Below, piece after piece: positions 10,063 through 18,392 of a DNA stretch of 34,554 nt (within the stretch, counting starts at the first letter, position 1; every line of letters begins with the position of its first letter). The notes below the pieces were generated by a model. That model made no database searches. It was not told the origin of the DNA and worked only from the letters and a program-made list of their open reading frames with translations. Where the stretch lies: the NCBI GenBank assembly GCA_013372975.1, contig JABXIS010000052.1, positions 1 to 34,554 on the forward strand, written 5' to 3'. The stretch comes from Alphaproteobacteria bacterium (GTDB lineage Bacteria; Pseudomonadota; Alphaproteobacteria; Sphingomonadales; Kordiimonadaceae). The translations under genes were made by a program, and so were the position numbers.

Positions 10063-10075
10063 GTTTAATCCCCGG
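10053..10075. terminator. Hairpin spanning the stops of trpE and the deacetylase gene
   Basis: CCGGGGAT (10053-10060) and ATCCCCGG (10068-10075) form a perfect 8-bp stem with a 7-nt loop. The stem and loop contain the trpE stop (10060-10062) and the convergent gene's stop (10065-10067). It is placed to act as a shared bidirectional terminator, though neither side has a real T run. Confidence 0.5.
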
Positions 10076-11102
10076 CTAACTCTTCATCTAGCAACGCCAA
10101 TCTGTGGTCGCGTTCAAGCTTCTCTTTGATGATCTGGCTGATAGGCACCAACGTAATTCCCTTTGCGGCAAGGGTTTCACGCCATTCTGCAAGAACGTCC
10201 AGGGTCACTGAATAAGGATGGCCGATAGCGATGCCATATCCCCGTTTGCGGGCAATTCTTTCAACTTTTGCCAGTTGTTCCCAGATATCCTCAACACGTT
10301 GAATGTTATCGAGAAAAATATCGCGAGAAACTGTAGGGACCCCGGTCGCCTTGGCCGCGCTCAGTCCAACGCTATTGGCAGAGGTTAAACTGTCCAGAAA
10401 GAGATAGCCGTCTGCCTTAAGGTGCATCATTACCCTGACCATAGGGCCTGCTGCCTCGGTCAGCCTGCTCCCCATATGATTATTGATGCCAACAAAACCA
10501 TCGAATTGCTGAAGGTTCCACTTTATGCGCCTTTCAAATTCGGCTTCCGGCAAGTCAAGCAACAACGCATTGGTGCCAGGATCCGCGGCCACCCCCTTTG
10601 GCTCCATCGGCAAATGTACCATCAACTCGTGGCCTGCCTGTCTTACTTTACCCGTTTGGGCAGGCAAGTCCTCGGCGTAAGGAAGATAGGCAAGTGTGTA
10701 TGGGCCGGGCATTCGCTCAAGCCTGTCCGTTGCCTCTCGGGAAAGCCCTAGGTCATCAATGACAATTGCCACCTCTGGGCCCGTTACTTCTGCCAATGTG
10801 ACCGCATTTTTCTCCCACGACGGCGTCTTTCGTTCAGGGACAAGCTGGTCAAGGCCGGAAACAGGCACTGTAACGGCGCCCTCGTCTCCAAGTTCGGCAA
10901 CCACAGCCAGTACATCTTCATCGATCTTGTTCTCGGTCGCCGGAATTTCTGGCGACCGCACAACAGGTTCATCGAGCATGGAAAATAGCCCGACGCCAAT
11001 ACCCATGATGACAACTGCATATAGACCAATGACGAACGGCTTTATCCGCTTAACAAAGGTATTCCTGTTTTTCTGAGGCTTCTTGTTACTTCTGGCTGTC
11101 AT
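10065..11102 (-). CDS. Divergent polysaccharide deacetylase family protein (YibQ/DUF610 type)
   Basis: A 345-residue protein with a basic N-terminus, one membrane segment (about residues 22-41, with FVIGLYAVVIMGIGVGLF), a low-complexity linker, and a C-terminal NodB-fold domain. Family hallmarks are VAIVIDDLGLS, ELMVHLPMEPKG, GINNHMGSRLTE, LFLDSLTS and GYGIAIGHPYSVTLDVL. The domain probably faces the periplasm. Members are often found beside ctpA and rppH in alphaproteobacteria and are thought to act on envelope polysaccharide, but a substrate is not proven. A GTG at 11159 is an alternative start; the ATG at 11102 gives the better topology. The gene lies opposite to and between trpE and trpG, with 2 nt separating its stop from the trpE stop. 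Confidence 0.87.
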   Translation of the reverse strand: MTARSNKKPQKNRNTFVKRIKPFVIGLYAVVIMGIGVGLFSMLDEPVVRSPEIPATENKIDEDVLAVVAELGDEGAVTVPVSGLDQLVPERKTPSWEKNAVTLAEVTGPEVAIVIDDLGLSREATDRLERMPGPYTLAYLPYAEDLPAQTGKVRQAGHELMVHLPMEPKGVAADPGTNALLLDLPEAEFERRIKWNLQQFDGFVGINNHMGSRLTEAAGPMVRVMMHLKADGYLFLDSLTSANSVGLSAAKATGVPTVSRDIFLDNIQRVEDIWEQLAKVERIARKRGYGIAIGHPYSVTLDVLAEWRETLAAKGITLVPISQIIKEKLERDHRLALLDEELAGD

Positions 11103-11169
11103 TTCAATTTTTCTTAAGCACCGCTCTTCAAACTCTTTTGTAAAACCCGTGAAAATCACCAGTCAGTCA

Positions 11170-11198
11170 TTGACATTCAGGGTGAAAGCCGCATTGTC
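11170..11198 (+). promoter_or_regulatory. Putative trpGDC promoter
   Basis: A perfect TTGACA (11170-11175) is followed after 17 nt by ATTGTC (11193-11198), about 30 nt before the trpG start. The -10 is poor. A promoter here is expected because an opposite-strand gene separates trpG from trpE. No tryptophan-rich leader peptide is visible. Confidence 0.4.
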
Positions 11199-11229
11199 CA
11201 ACTAGTTTGAGAATCAGCGGACTTTATCA

Positions 11230-11817
11230 ATGTATATTCTGATCGATAATTACGACAGCTTTACCTACAATCTGTACCATTATGTGATGGAATTGGGGGC
11301 AGAAGTTGACGTCTGGCGCAATGATCAGATCAGTGTTGAGGAAGTGCTCGCAAAAAAGCCCAAAGGGATCATCATCAGTCCTGGCCCTTGCACGCCAAAC
11401 GAAGCCGGCATCTGTCTGGAATTGATCGAAGCCGCAAAGGGTAAAATTCCTATTTTTGGCGTGTGCCTTGGCTTTCAAAGTATTGGTCAGGTTTTTGGCG
11501 GTACTGTTTGTCGTGCTCCATACGTGATGCATGGCAAAGTCAGCGAAGTCAGCCATACAGGAGAAGGTATTTTCAAAGGTTTGCCGAGCCCCTATTCGGC
11601 AACTCGTTACCATTCCCTGATTGTAGAGCGCAAGAGCCTGCCGGATTGCCTAGAAGTAACTGCTGAAACCAATGATGGGCTTATCATGGCGCTTCAGCAC
11701 AAGGACCTGCCAATATATGGCGTTCAGTTCCACCCGGAGAGCATCGCATCCGAACACGGTCATGCGGTATTCAAAAACTTCCTGGATATCTGCGAGGAGG
11801 CAAGCTGCAATGTCTGA
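11230..11817 (+). CDS. trpG: Anthranilate synthase component II (glutamine amidotransferase)
   Basis: Class I glutamine amidotransferase subunit that releases ammonia for TrpE. The 195 residues begin [19 protein letters not shown]. The catalytic triad is visible as Cys79 in [12 protein letters not shown], His168 and Glu170 in [13 protein letters not shown], and the oxyanion loop is [13 protein letters not shown]. In many bacteria the same subunit also serves PabB in folate synthesis, and that is possible here. Its last 8 nt overlap the start of trpD, and GAGGAGG at 11794-11800 inside trpG serves as the trpD ribosome site, so translation is coupled. Confidence 0.96.
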   Translation: MYILIDNYDSFTYNLYHYVMELGAEVDVWRNDQISVEEVLAKKPKGIIISPGPCTPNEAGICLELIEAAKGKIPIFGVCLGFQSIGQVFGGTVCRAPYVMHGKVSEVSHTGEGIFKGLPSPYSATRYHSLIVERKSLPDCLEVTAETNDGLIMALQHKDLPIYGVQFHPESIASEHGHAVFKNFLDICEEASCNV

Positions 11818-12847
11818 TCTGCGTCCCATTCTGGCACGTCTGGCGGACGGTGAAACGCTCTCCTCGCCTGAATCTGAAGAAGCTTTCAACATTATCATGT
11901 CAGGTGCGGCTGATCTTGCACAGATGGCTGCCTTTATTATGGCGCTTAGGCTGCGTGGCGAAACAGTGGATGAGATCGTTGGCGGTGCCCGCGTTCTTCG
12001 CGCCAAGGCGAGCCGCCTCAACGCGCCAGAAGGCATTGTAGATACGTGCGGCACAGGTGGTGACGGCATTGGCACCTATAACATCTCTACAGCTGCTGCC
12101 TTGGTAACGGCGGCGGCGGGCGTGCCAGTTGCAAAACACGGCAACCGTTCGGTATCCAGCAAATCTGGTTCGGCGGATGTTTTGATGGCGCTCGGTGCTA
12201 ACCTGGAAATGCCAGAGGCTGCCAACGAGGAAAGCCTGCGCACAAACAACTTCGCCTTCATGTTTGCCCCAGCCCACCACCGGGCCATGCGCCATGTGGC
12301 CCCTGCCCGCGGATCGTTGCAGCTTCGTACAATTTTCAATCTCTTGGGCCCTCTCGCGAACCCCGCCCACGCCAAGCGCCAGGTTCTGGGTGTGTTTGAC
12401 CGAAAATGGCTACGCCCAATGGCTGAAGTGCTTCAAAAGCTGGGTAGCGAACATGTATGGGTTGTGCATGGTAGTGATGGCCTTGATGAGGTAACCACAA
12501 CCGGGCCTACCTATGTCGCAGAACTGAAGGACGGCAACATTAGTGAATTTGAAGTCACACCGGAGACATTTGGTCTCAACCGTTCGGACATTGATGCCCT
12601 CAAAGGTGGTGATGCCCTAGTGAACGCTGAGGCAATTCGCAAGCTCCTGGCCGGTGAAAAGTCGGCTTATCGTGACATTGTTCTGATGAATGCTGGCGCT
12701 GCGCTGGTTGTCGCGGGCAAAACGGCCGACCTTGCCGAAGGCGTTCGTCTTGCCGCGGAAACAATCGATAGCGGAAAAGCCAAGAAGGCTATGGAGCTGT
12801 GGGCCAGCTTTACACAGCAATATGCACCGGAGCCGGAAAATGGCTGA
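11810..12847 (+). CDS. trpD: Anthranilate phosphoribosyltransferase
   Basis: Transfers phosphoribose from PRPP to anthranilate, the second step of the tryptophan pathway. The 345-residue length is typical. Motifs are [18 protein letters not shown] (PRPP binding), [20 protein letters not shown] (anthranilate and metal site) and the hinge [15 protein letters not shown]. The frame is open upstream to 11672, but the ATG at 11810 has GAGGAGG 9 nt upstream and the family start [11 protein letters not shown]. It overlaps trpG by 8 nt at its start and trpC by 8 nt at its end. Confidence 0.97.
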   Translation: MSDLRPILARLADGETLSSPESEEAFNIIMSGAADLAQMAAFIMALRLRGETVDEIVGGARVLRAKASRLNAPEGIVDTCGTGGDGIGTYNISTAAALVTAAAGVPVAKHGNRSVSSKSGSADVLMALGANLEMPEAANEESLRTNNFAFMFAPAHHRAMRHVAPARGSLQLRTIFNLLGPLANPAHAKRQVLGVFDRKWLRPMAEVLQKLGSEHVWVVHGSDGLDEVTTTGPTYVAELKDGNISEFEVTPETFGLNRSDIDALKGGDALVNAEAIRKLLAGEKSAYRDIVLMNAGAALVVAGKTADLAEGVRLAAETIDSGKAKKAMELWASFTQQYAPEPENG

Positions 12848-13643
12848 TATTTTAAGGGAAATCTGCGATCGCAAACGCCTGCATGTCGATGCAAGGAAAG
12901 CCGAGGTTTCTCTGTCCGAGCAAGAAAGCCACGCAAAGGCCGCCAGTGCACCGCGTGGATTTATCAATGCTCTCAAAGCGGCTAAGAATGATGGAAGATA
13001 CGGTTTCATCTGTGAAATCAAGAAAGCCAGCCCCTCGAAAGGCCTGATCCGCCCCAACGATTTTGACCCCGCCACCCTCGCCCAGGCTTATGAGCGCGGG
13101 GGGGCGGCATGTTTGTCGATCCTTACAGATGAGCCCTATTTCCAGGGCCATGACAGCTATCTTCAACAGGCGCGAGCCGCCGTTTCCCTGCCTTGCCTAC
13201 GCAAAGACTTCATGATTGATCCGTATCAGGTCACAGAAGCGCGCGGCCTTGGGGCAGACTGTATCCTGATCATCATGGCGGCCCTATCAGACACACAGGC
13301 TTCCGACCTTGAGGACGCCGCCCATTGCTGGGGTATGGATGTTCTCATTGAAGTACATGATAGCTCCGAACTGGACCGAGCCCTCAAACTCAAGAGCCCG
13401 CTTGTTGGCGTGAACAACCGAAACCTCAAGACAATGGAAGTGTCCCTTGATAATACACTTGCATTGGTGCCAACGTTCCCGCAAGACCGTATAGCTGTTG
13501 CAGAATCAGGCCTAAGAACGGCGGAAGACCTTGCATCCTGTGCCTCTATTGGCGCCAACTGCTTCCTTATCGGAGAAACATTCATGCGCCAGCAGAATGT
13601 TGAAGAAGCCGTTCGGTCACTTCAGAAATCAACGGCAGCGTAG
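12840..13643 (+). CDS. trpC: Indole-3-glycerol phosphate synthase
   Basis: Closes the indole ring, forming indole-3-glycerol phosphate from carboxyphenylamino-deoxyribulose phosphate. The 267-residue single TIM barrel has [17 protein letters not shown] (catalytic Lys region), [44 protein letters not shown] and [12 protein letters not shown]. No TrpF domain is fused. It overlaps trpD by 8 nt in the same ATGNCTGA arrangement as trpG/trpD, and precedes moaC by 9 nt. trpF, trpB and trpA are not in the window. Confidence 0.97.
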   Translation: MADILREICDRKRLHVDARKAEVSLSEQESHAKAASAPRGFINALKAAKNDGRYGFICEIKKASPSKGLIRPNDFDPATLAQAYERGGAACLSILTDEPYFQGHDSYLQQARAAVSLPCLRKDFMIDPYQVTEARGLGADCILIIMAALSDTQASDLEDAAHCWGMDVLIEVHDSSELDRALKLKSPLVGVNNRNLKTMEVSLDNTLALVPTFPQDRIAVAESGLRTAEDLASCASIGANCFLIGETFMRQQNVEEAVRSLQKSTAA

Positions 13644-13652
13644 GGGAAAACC

Positions 13653-14126
13653 ATGAGCAAGCTTACCCATGTGGATGAAACAGGCGCTGCGCGCATGGTT
13701 GATGTTGGCGACAAGGCAAGCACACACCGTATTGCAATTGCAGAAGCGTTTGTTCATATGCGCACAGACACGCTGGGTCTTATTCTGGATGGCAAGCTAC
13801 CCAAAGGGGACGTTTTAGCTGCCGCCCGGCTTGCGGGCATTATGGCAGCAAAAAAAACGAGTGATCTTATTCCGCTTTGTCACCCGCTACCTATAACAAG
13901 CGCCAAACTAGATATCACCAAGTCCTCCGATACCAGTTTAAGAATTGAGGCCTATGTCAAGGTAAATGGCCAAACAGGTGTAGAAATGGAGGCTTTAACG
14001 GCTGCATCAGTTGCATCTTTGACGATCTATGACATGGCCAAGGCATCGGATAAAGCGATGCGCATTGACGGCGTACGCCTACTTAGAAAAGAAGGCGGAA
14101 AATCAGGAACTTACGAGGCAGATTGA
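13653..14126 (+). CDS. moaC: Cyclic pyranopterin monophosphate synthase
   Basis: Works with MoaA in the first stage of molybdenum cofactor synthesis, forming cyclic pyranopterin monophosphate. The 157-residue length is typical. The family start [20 protein letters not shown], the active-site motif [15 protein letters not shown], and [20 protein letters not shown] are all present, as is the C-terminal [19 protein letters not shown] ribosome site precedes the ATG. It lies 9 nt after trpC and 1 nt before moeA, so it is part of the trpGDC-moaC-moeA unit common in alphaproteobacteria. Confidence 0.97.
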   Translation: MSKLTHVDETGAARMVDVGDKASTHRIAIAEAFVHMRTDTLGLILDGKLPKGDVLAAARLAGIMAAKKTSDLIPLCHPLPITSAKLDITKSSDTSLRIEAYVKVNGQTGVEMEALTAASVASLTIYDMAKASDKAMRIDGVRLLRKEGGKSGTYEAD

Positions 14127-14127
14127 G

Positions 14128-15324
14128 ATGATCACTGTAGAAGAAGCGTTTCGCCGAATTGTTGAAACAGCAACCCCGCTGACGACAGAAAGGCTACCTC
14201 TTCTGGAATGTTCTGGCCGTGTTCTTGCTGCCCCTCTCACAGCCCGCAGAAGCCAACCTGCGGCCAACCTTTCGGCAATGGATGGCTATGCGGTCAGGTC
14301 ACAAGATCTTGCATCTCAAGGTTCCTCTTCGTTCACTATCATTGGCGAAAGCGCCGCCGGCACTCCCTTCACAGGAGAATGCGGTGCCGGAGAGGCTGTT
14401 CGTATTTTCACGGGAGCCATTGTTCCGAATTCGTGTGATCAAGTGGTTATCCAAGAGGATTGCGAAACCAATGAAGACGGCATCCTGACACATGCCGAAA
14501 GAGAGCCGGGTCGCCACATCAGACCCGCAGGGATCGACTTTGCTGAACGCCAGACAGTCATGGATAAAGGCGCTTATGTCAGCCCCAAATCAATTGGCCT
14601 GATTGCGAGCGCGGGATACGACCACTTGATGGTTCATCGCGCGCCAAAAATCGCAATCATCTCTACCGGAAATGAGTTAGTTTCACCGGAGTCAGACAGT
14701 TTTGAACCCCATCAAACGGTCAATAGCTGTGCCCCTCAGGTCGCCACCCTGCTTTCAGATGCTGGCGCCAATATCATTTACATCGGCACCGCAAGGGATG
14801 AACTGAAAAGCCTGCAGGTTGAGCTGAGAAAATGTGCAGATTGCGATATCCTCATCACCATTGGCGGTGCCTCTGTCGGCGAAAAAGATCTGGTCAAGGA
14901 AGCACTTGACCAAATAGGCATGCAACTGAATTTCTGGAAAGTGGGAATGCGCCCGGGAAAACCTTTGATATACGGAACAATCAATAACAGGCATGTATTA
15001 GGGCTTCCCGGTAATCCTGTTTCTGCCTTCGTCTGTGCCCTTCTTTTCGCGAGGCCATTGGTGGATCAGGTGATGGGCCGCCCTGCGCCATTCCCCTCAG
15101 GTGTTAAGCTTCCCGTCGCTACAGATTTGCCTGCCAACGGTCCACGCCAGCATTACATGCGCGCCCGGCTGATTGGTGAGCCTGGTTCTCGGCACGTAGA
15201 TCCCGCAGCAGCGCAAGACAGCAGCCTTGCCTCTGTTTTGGCCCAGTGTGATGGTCTTTTGGTCCGTGAACCCGGCGCTCCCGTGGCACAGGCCGGTGAA
15301 CTGGTTTCCTTTCTGCCGTTCTAA
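14128..15324 (+). CDS. moeA: Molybdopterin molybdenumtransferase
   Basis: Inserts molybdate into adenylylated molybdopterin, the last general step of molybdenum cofactor synthesis. The 398-residue protein has the MoeA layout: NLSAMDGYAVRSQDL, IFTGAIVPN and VVIQED in the N-terminal half, the MPT-binding domain with ISTGNELV and TIGGASVGEKDLVKEAL, the KVGMRPGKPLIYG segment, and LGLPGNPVSAFVCA, then a beta-barrel C-terminus. The ATG at 14128 sits 1 nt after the moaC stop. lexA follows after 79 nt with its own promoter. Confidence 0.97.
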   Translation: MITVEEAFRRIVETATPLTTERLPLLECSGRVLAAPLTARRSQPAANLSAMDGYAVRSQDLASQGSSSFTIIGESAAGTPFTGECGAGEAVRIFTGAIVPNSCDQVVIQEDCETNEDGILTHAEREPGRHIRPAGIDFAERQTVMDKGAYVSPKSIGLIASAGYDHLMVHRAPKIAIISTGNELVSPESDSFEPHQTVNSCAPQVATLLSDAGANIIYIGTARDELKSLQVELRKCADCDILITIGGASVGEKDLVKEALDQIGMQLNFWKVGMRPGKPLIYGTINNRHVLGLPGNPVSAFVCALLFARPLVDQVMGRPAPFPSGVKLPVATDLPANGPRQHYMRARLIGEPGSRHVDPAAAQDSSLASVLAQCDGLLVREPGAPVAQAGELVSFLPF

Positions 15325-15340
15325 CCAATGTCACATGCTA

Positions 15341-15375
15341 TTGACAAACGCCCAAAAGGTGAACTAAAAGAGAAC
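15341..15375 (+). promoter_or_regulatory. lexA promoter with overlapping SOS box
   Basis: TTGACA (15341-15346) is followed after 18 nt by TAAAAG (15365-15370). The direct repeat GAAC-N7-GAAC (15361-15364 and 15372-15375) covers this -10. It is the complement of GTTC-N7-GTTC, the known alphaproteobacterial LexA operator. LexA bound here would block its own promoter, giving standard SOS autoregulation. Confidence 0.85.
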
Positions 15376-15403
15376 ATAAGGAAAACATTAACCGGAGGAC
15401 TTC

Positions 15404-16087
15404 ATGCTCACATCCAAGCAACATCAGCTTTTGCATTTCATTCAAGAGCGATTGTCTTCTTCCGGAGTTTCACCGTCCTTTGACGAAATGAAGGACGCTC
15501 TTGGTCTTAAATCTAAGTCTGGCGTACATCGATTGATCAATGCACTTGAAGAAAGAGGCTTTATACGCCGGATGCCAAATCGGGCACGGGCTTTGGAAAT
15601 ACTGAAATCCCCCGATCAGGGGCCTGCAACAAACACAAACAATGTTGTTAGCGCGCCTTTCGGAAAAGCTTCTACTGACCGAGTACCTGTTGAAAATGAT
15701 AACAGCGTTGAAATTCCACTCCATGGACGGATCGCTGCTGGGACGCCAATTGAGGCGTTGGAAAATTCTGACAGTTTCATTTCTGTACCCACTGGCATGA
15801 TGGGGCGCGGCAATTGCTTTGCCCTTGAGGTTTCTGGGGATTCTATGGTGGAATTGGGTATCCTGGATGGTGATACAGTTGTTATTGAAAGTGCGGATAC
15901 GGCCCGAGACGGTGAAGTGGTTGTTGCCCTTGTTGACAGGGAAGAAGCAACGCTCAAAACAATTCGACGCAACGGGCAGTTCATTGAACTTGTTCCAGCA
16001 AACAGAGACTATCAGACCCAGGTTTTGGAATCTGGTCGTGTTCAAGTTCAGGGGCGCCTTGTCGGACTAATTCGGCAATACCACTAA
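15404..16087 (+). CDS. lexA: LexA SOS repressor
   Basis: Repressor of the DNA-damage response that cleaves itself when RecA is active. The 227 residues comprise an N-terminal winged-helix domain ([20 protein letters not shown], with recognition region [19 protein letters not shown]) and a C-terminal S24 peptidase domain. The self-cleavage site is Ala112-Gly113 in RIAAGTPIE; the catalytic pair is Ser147 in [10 protein letters not shown] and Lys185 in [14 protein letters not shown] lies 5 nt before the ATG. The gene sits downstream of moeA in the usual alphaproteobacterial order, and its operator is visible in the promoter. Confidence 0.97.
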   Translation: MLTSKQHQLLHFIQERLSSSGVSPSFDEMKDALGLKSKSGVHRLINALEERGFIRRMPNRARALEILKSPDQGPATNTNNVVSAPFGKASTDRVPVENDNSVEIPLHGRIAAGTPIEALENSDSFISVPTGMMGRGNCFALEVSGDSMVELGILDGDTVVIESADTARDGEVVVALVDREEATLKTIRRNGQFIELVPANRDYQTQVLESGRVQVQGRLVGLIRQYH

Positions 16088-16115
16088 CCTTTTTATAAGT
16101 CATACCGCTTTAGGG

Positions 16116-18188
16116 CTATGGAAGACTGTTCCATGGCCTATTCCCTTGAGGGCGGCTCCAGCTTAATGAACCTGTCGCAAGATCAATAGCTGCCGGGCCC
16201 TTATATTCGATATCTTCTTCGCTAATCTGCAATGCACTTCCTTTGCAGTAGCCCTTCCAACGTCTTGGAAGAACTACAATATTTGATGTAGCGCAATGTT
16301 GACGCAAGGCATCCAGCATTTTCACTATCGCCACTGTTTCGCCGCTTGTCAGCTGAACCACGCATGCTTCCATCGTACATAGTTTTTGCAGCTTCTCCGG
16401 TTCGTTGGCCAAATCATTTCCCCAGAACCTAGCCCAAGCCAAATCCCGAAAGGTTCCTCGCCTTCCTCCTGAAATGGCAAAAGTTTCATCCCCTGACTGA
16501 GCCACAACCCGCCCACCATTATCAATCAAAACGCCGAAGTGAACCGGCCTGAATGATAGCGGAGCAACCAATAGAGCAAGGGCCATGATGCCAACCTGCA
16601 TTCGTCCGCGGGTCAAGAGCACAGATATTAGCCCGAAAGCGCTCACTACCAGAAATATCGGCGTAGTTTGCGGCACATGGAATACTGCATAGTTTTCACC
16701 GCCGAAAAAATGGGCGGTCCACAACAGAACCTGTAGCGCAGGCTCGAGGACCGGCACCACGAGGGATTCCAGCCCAACTGGCAGAAGCAGTGTATAAAGC
16801 AAAAGCAACGGCATAATAACTAAACTCGTAAGCGGCACTGCCAGCAAATTCGCTGCTAGTCCAACCATGGACGTGGCCTGAAAGTGATAAAGGGCAAATG
16901 GAGAGATTGCCAACTCGGCAACGAGTGTCGTCGCTAGGGTCACAAGGAGGAATTTCACTGCCCTCACTACCGGCCCGCCGATATGAATGCGAAATAAGGC
17001 TGAACTACCGTATTTCTCGAAAAAGGCGACTAAAGCGCTGGTTGCAGCAAACGACATTTGAAACCCGACACTCACAACAGATTCGGGCCAGATCGTTAAT
17101 ATAAAAATAGCAGCTAATGCTACACTTCGAAGTGACAAGACCCTTCTATCCAATACCACTGCAAGCAGGCCAACAGAGACCATGATAAACGCCCGTATCG
17201 TGGAGGTTCCTGCACCGGAAAGAAGCAAATACCCTAGCGCAACTATCCAGGCACCAAATGCCGCTGCTTTCTTTGGCTGAAGTCTCAGGGCCCAAATAGG
17301 AACAAACGCAATAACCAGCTCCAGCGTAAAGAAGGCTGCAGCTGTGACAAGGCCCATATGCAGGCCGGAGATAGCCATGAGATGTGCTAGTCCAGCATCC
17401 CTGAAGTCGTCCTTTGTCGCGTTAGATACCTCGTCCCTGCGGCCAACTGCTAGTGCGGCGGCAATCCCCCCAACATCACCGTTCATGGAGTTTAAAAGTC
17501 GATCCGCAACTTGTATGCGGACATTTTGGATCGCGGCCCAAGCCTCAAATTCGTTGCCGTCATCCTCTAAAATGTCAATGGGCCCTGCCACGAAACCCTC
17601 GGCGCCAATACCGCTAAAATATGACCTCCTGGAAAAATCAAATCCGCCCGGTACTATTGGGCCCTGTGGTGGCCTGAGAATAACCGGCAGGCGCACAAGC
17701 GCTCCAACTTTCAGGTTTTCAGGCACATCGCCGCGCGCGATCAGGCGAACCTTTGCTGGAAGGCCCTCTGGAGCGCCATCTATCCTCGTCAGTTCGAGTG
17801 AAAGGCGTGTACTATTTCCGGCACTGCCTTCTATCTCTAACGCCTTTCCCTCTATTTCACGGAAGTGTTCATACTTAACTATGGGGCTATCGATGAATGC
17901 GATGCGTAGCCCTGCACACAATGTTCCTGCAGAAACGGCCGCAAGGAAGACGACCGCTGGATACTTCTGTATACGCAAGACAACACCGGCGAACAGGCAG
18001 GAAAATAATATACCGGTGTGTATCCAAAGAGACGGAAACGGCAGATCGGTGGCAACATACAAGGCGCAACCAATACCAAAGCCCACCACAGGCAGCATTA
18101 ATCGCCATTCGCTATGCATGTGTTGCACTGCGTCAAACTGCCCTAACACAGGCAGGTTTTTCGTAGCCTTTCTCAGCAACAACTGCAT
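16116..18188 (-). CDS. comEC: ComEC/Rec2-type DNA-uptake membrane channel
   Basis: A 690-residue polytopic inner-membrane protein of the family that carries single-stranded DNA into the cytoplasm during transformation. Order: N-terminal membrane helices, a periplasmic OB-like DUF4131 domain (about 90-210, with VRLPVILRPPQGPIVPGGFD), the Competence domain with GLAHLMAISGLHMGLVTAA and many helices, and a C-terminal soluble part of about 150 residues. That last part lacks the HxHxDH zinc motif of the metallo-beta-lactamase domain seen in full-length ComEC, so a nuclease role is unlikely. A GTG two codons upstream (18194) is an alternative start; the ATG has AAAGG 9 nt before it. Whether the organism is naturally competent cannot be judged from this gene alone. 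Confidence 0.9.
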   Translation of the reverse strand: MQLLLRKATKNLPVLGQFDAVQHMHSEWRLMLPVVGFGIGCALYVATDLPFPSLWIHTGILFSCLFAGVVLRIQKYPAVVFLAAVSAGTLCAGLRIAFIDSPIVKYEHFREIEGKALEIEGSAGNSTRLSLELTRIDGAPEGLPAKVRLIARGDVPENLKVGALVRLPVILRPPQGPIVPGGFDFSRRSYFSGIGAEGFVAGPIDILEDDGNEFEAWAAIQNVRIQVADRLLNSMNGDVGGIAAALAVGRRDEVSNATKDDFRDAGLAHLMAISGLHMGLVTAAAFFTLELVIAFVPIWALRLQPKKAAAFGAWIVALGYLLLSGAGTSTIRAFIMVSVGLLAVVLDRRVLSLRSVALAAIFILTIWPESVVSVGFQMSFAATSALVAFFEKYGSSALFRIHIGGPVVRAVKFLLVTLATTLVAELAISPFALYHFQATSMVGLAANLLAVPLTSLVIMPLLLLYTLLLPVGLESLVVPVLEPALQVLLWTAHFFGGENYAVFHVPQTTPIFLVVSAFGLISVLLTRGRMQVGIMALALLVAPLSFRPVHFGVLIDNGGRVVAQSGDETFAISGGRRGTFRDLAWARFWGNDLANEPEKLQKLCTMEACVVQLTSGETVAIVKMLDALRQHCATSNIVVLPRRWKGYCKGSALQISEEDIEYKGPAAIDLATGSLSWSRPQGNRPWNSLP

Positions 18189-18261
18189 AAACACATACCT
18201 TTGCGCGATTTTTCTCCCCTTATGGTGATATACCTGCTCTAAAATAACTGCAAATATCTAA

Positions 18262-18281
18262 AAATTGCTGCACTGCAATTT
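18262..18281. repeat. Inverted repeat in the comEC/gltX divergent region
   Basis: AAATTGC (18262-18268) and GCAATTT (18275-18281) form a 7-bp inverted repeat with a 6-nt centre, within the AT-rich 204-nt divergent intergenic region. A regulator site is possible. No clear promoter can be tied to it. Confidence 0.35.
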
Positions 18282-18328
18282 GTGTTGTGAGAAAACATGT
18301 GATACAAGCCAGACGAACTTTCTTTACA

Positions 18329-18354
18329 AGCGCTTATTCACATTTCCAGCGCTT
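18329..18354. repeat. Paired AGCGCTT repeats upstream of gltX
   Basis: AGCGCTT occurs at 18329-18335 and 18348-18354, so the starts are 19 bp apart, about two helical turns. Each copy contains the palindrome AGCGCT. They lie 39-64 nt before the gltX ATG, a suitable place for a protein pair to bind on one DNA face. No known regulator is recognised. Confidence 0.35.
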
Positions 18355-18392
18355 TATATTTGTTATAAACAACAAGGGTTTAGTTCCTGAGC

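Noticed and set aside
17344-18228. A 294-codon plus-strand open frame opposite comEC
   Set aside because: It mirrors a clearly coding comEC frame on the other strand, has no ribosome site, and its translation is low-complexity Ser/Pro/Arg without any family resemblance.
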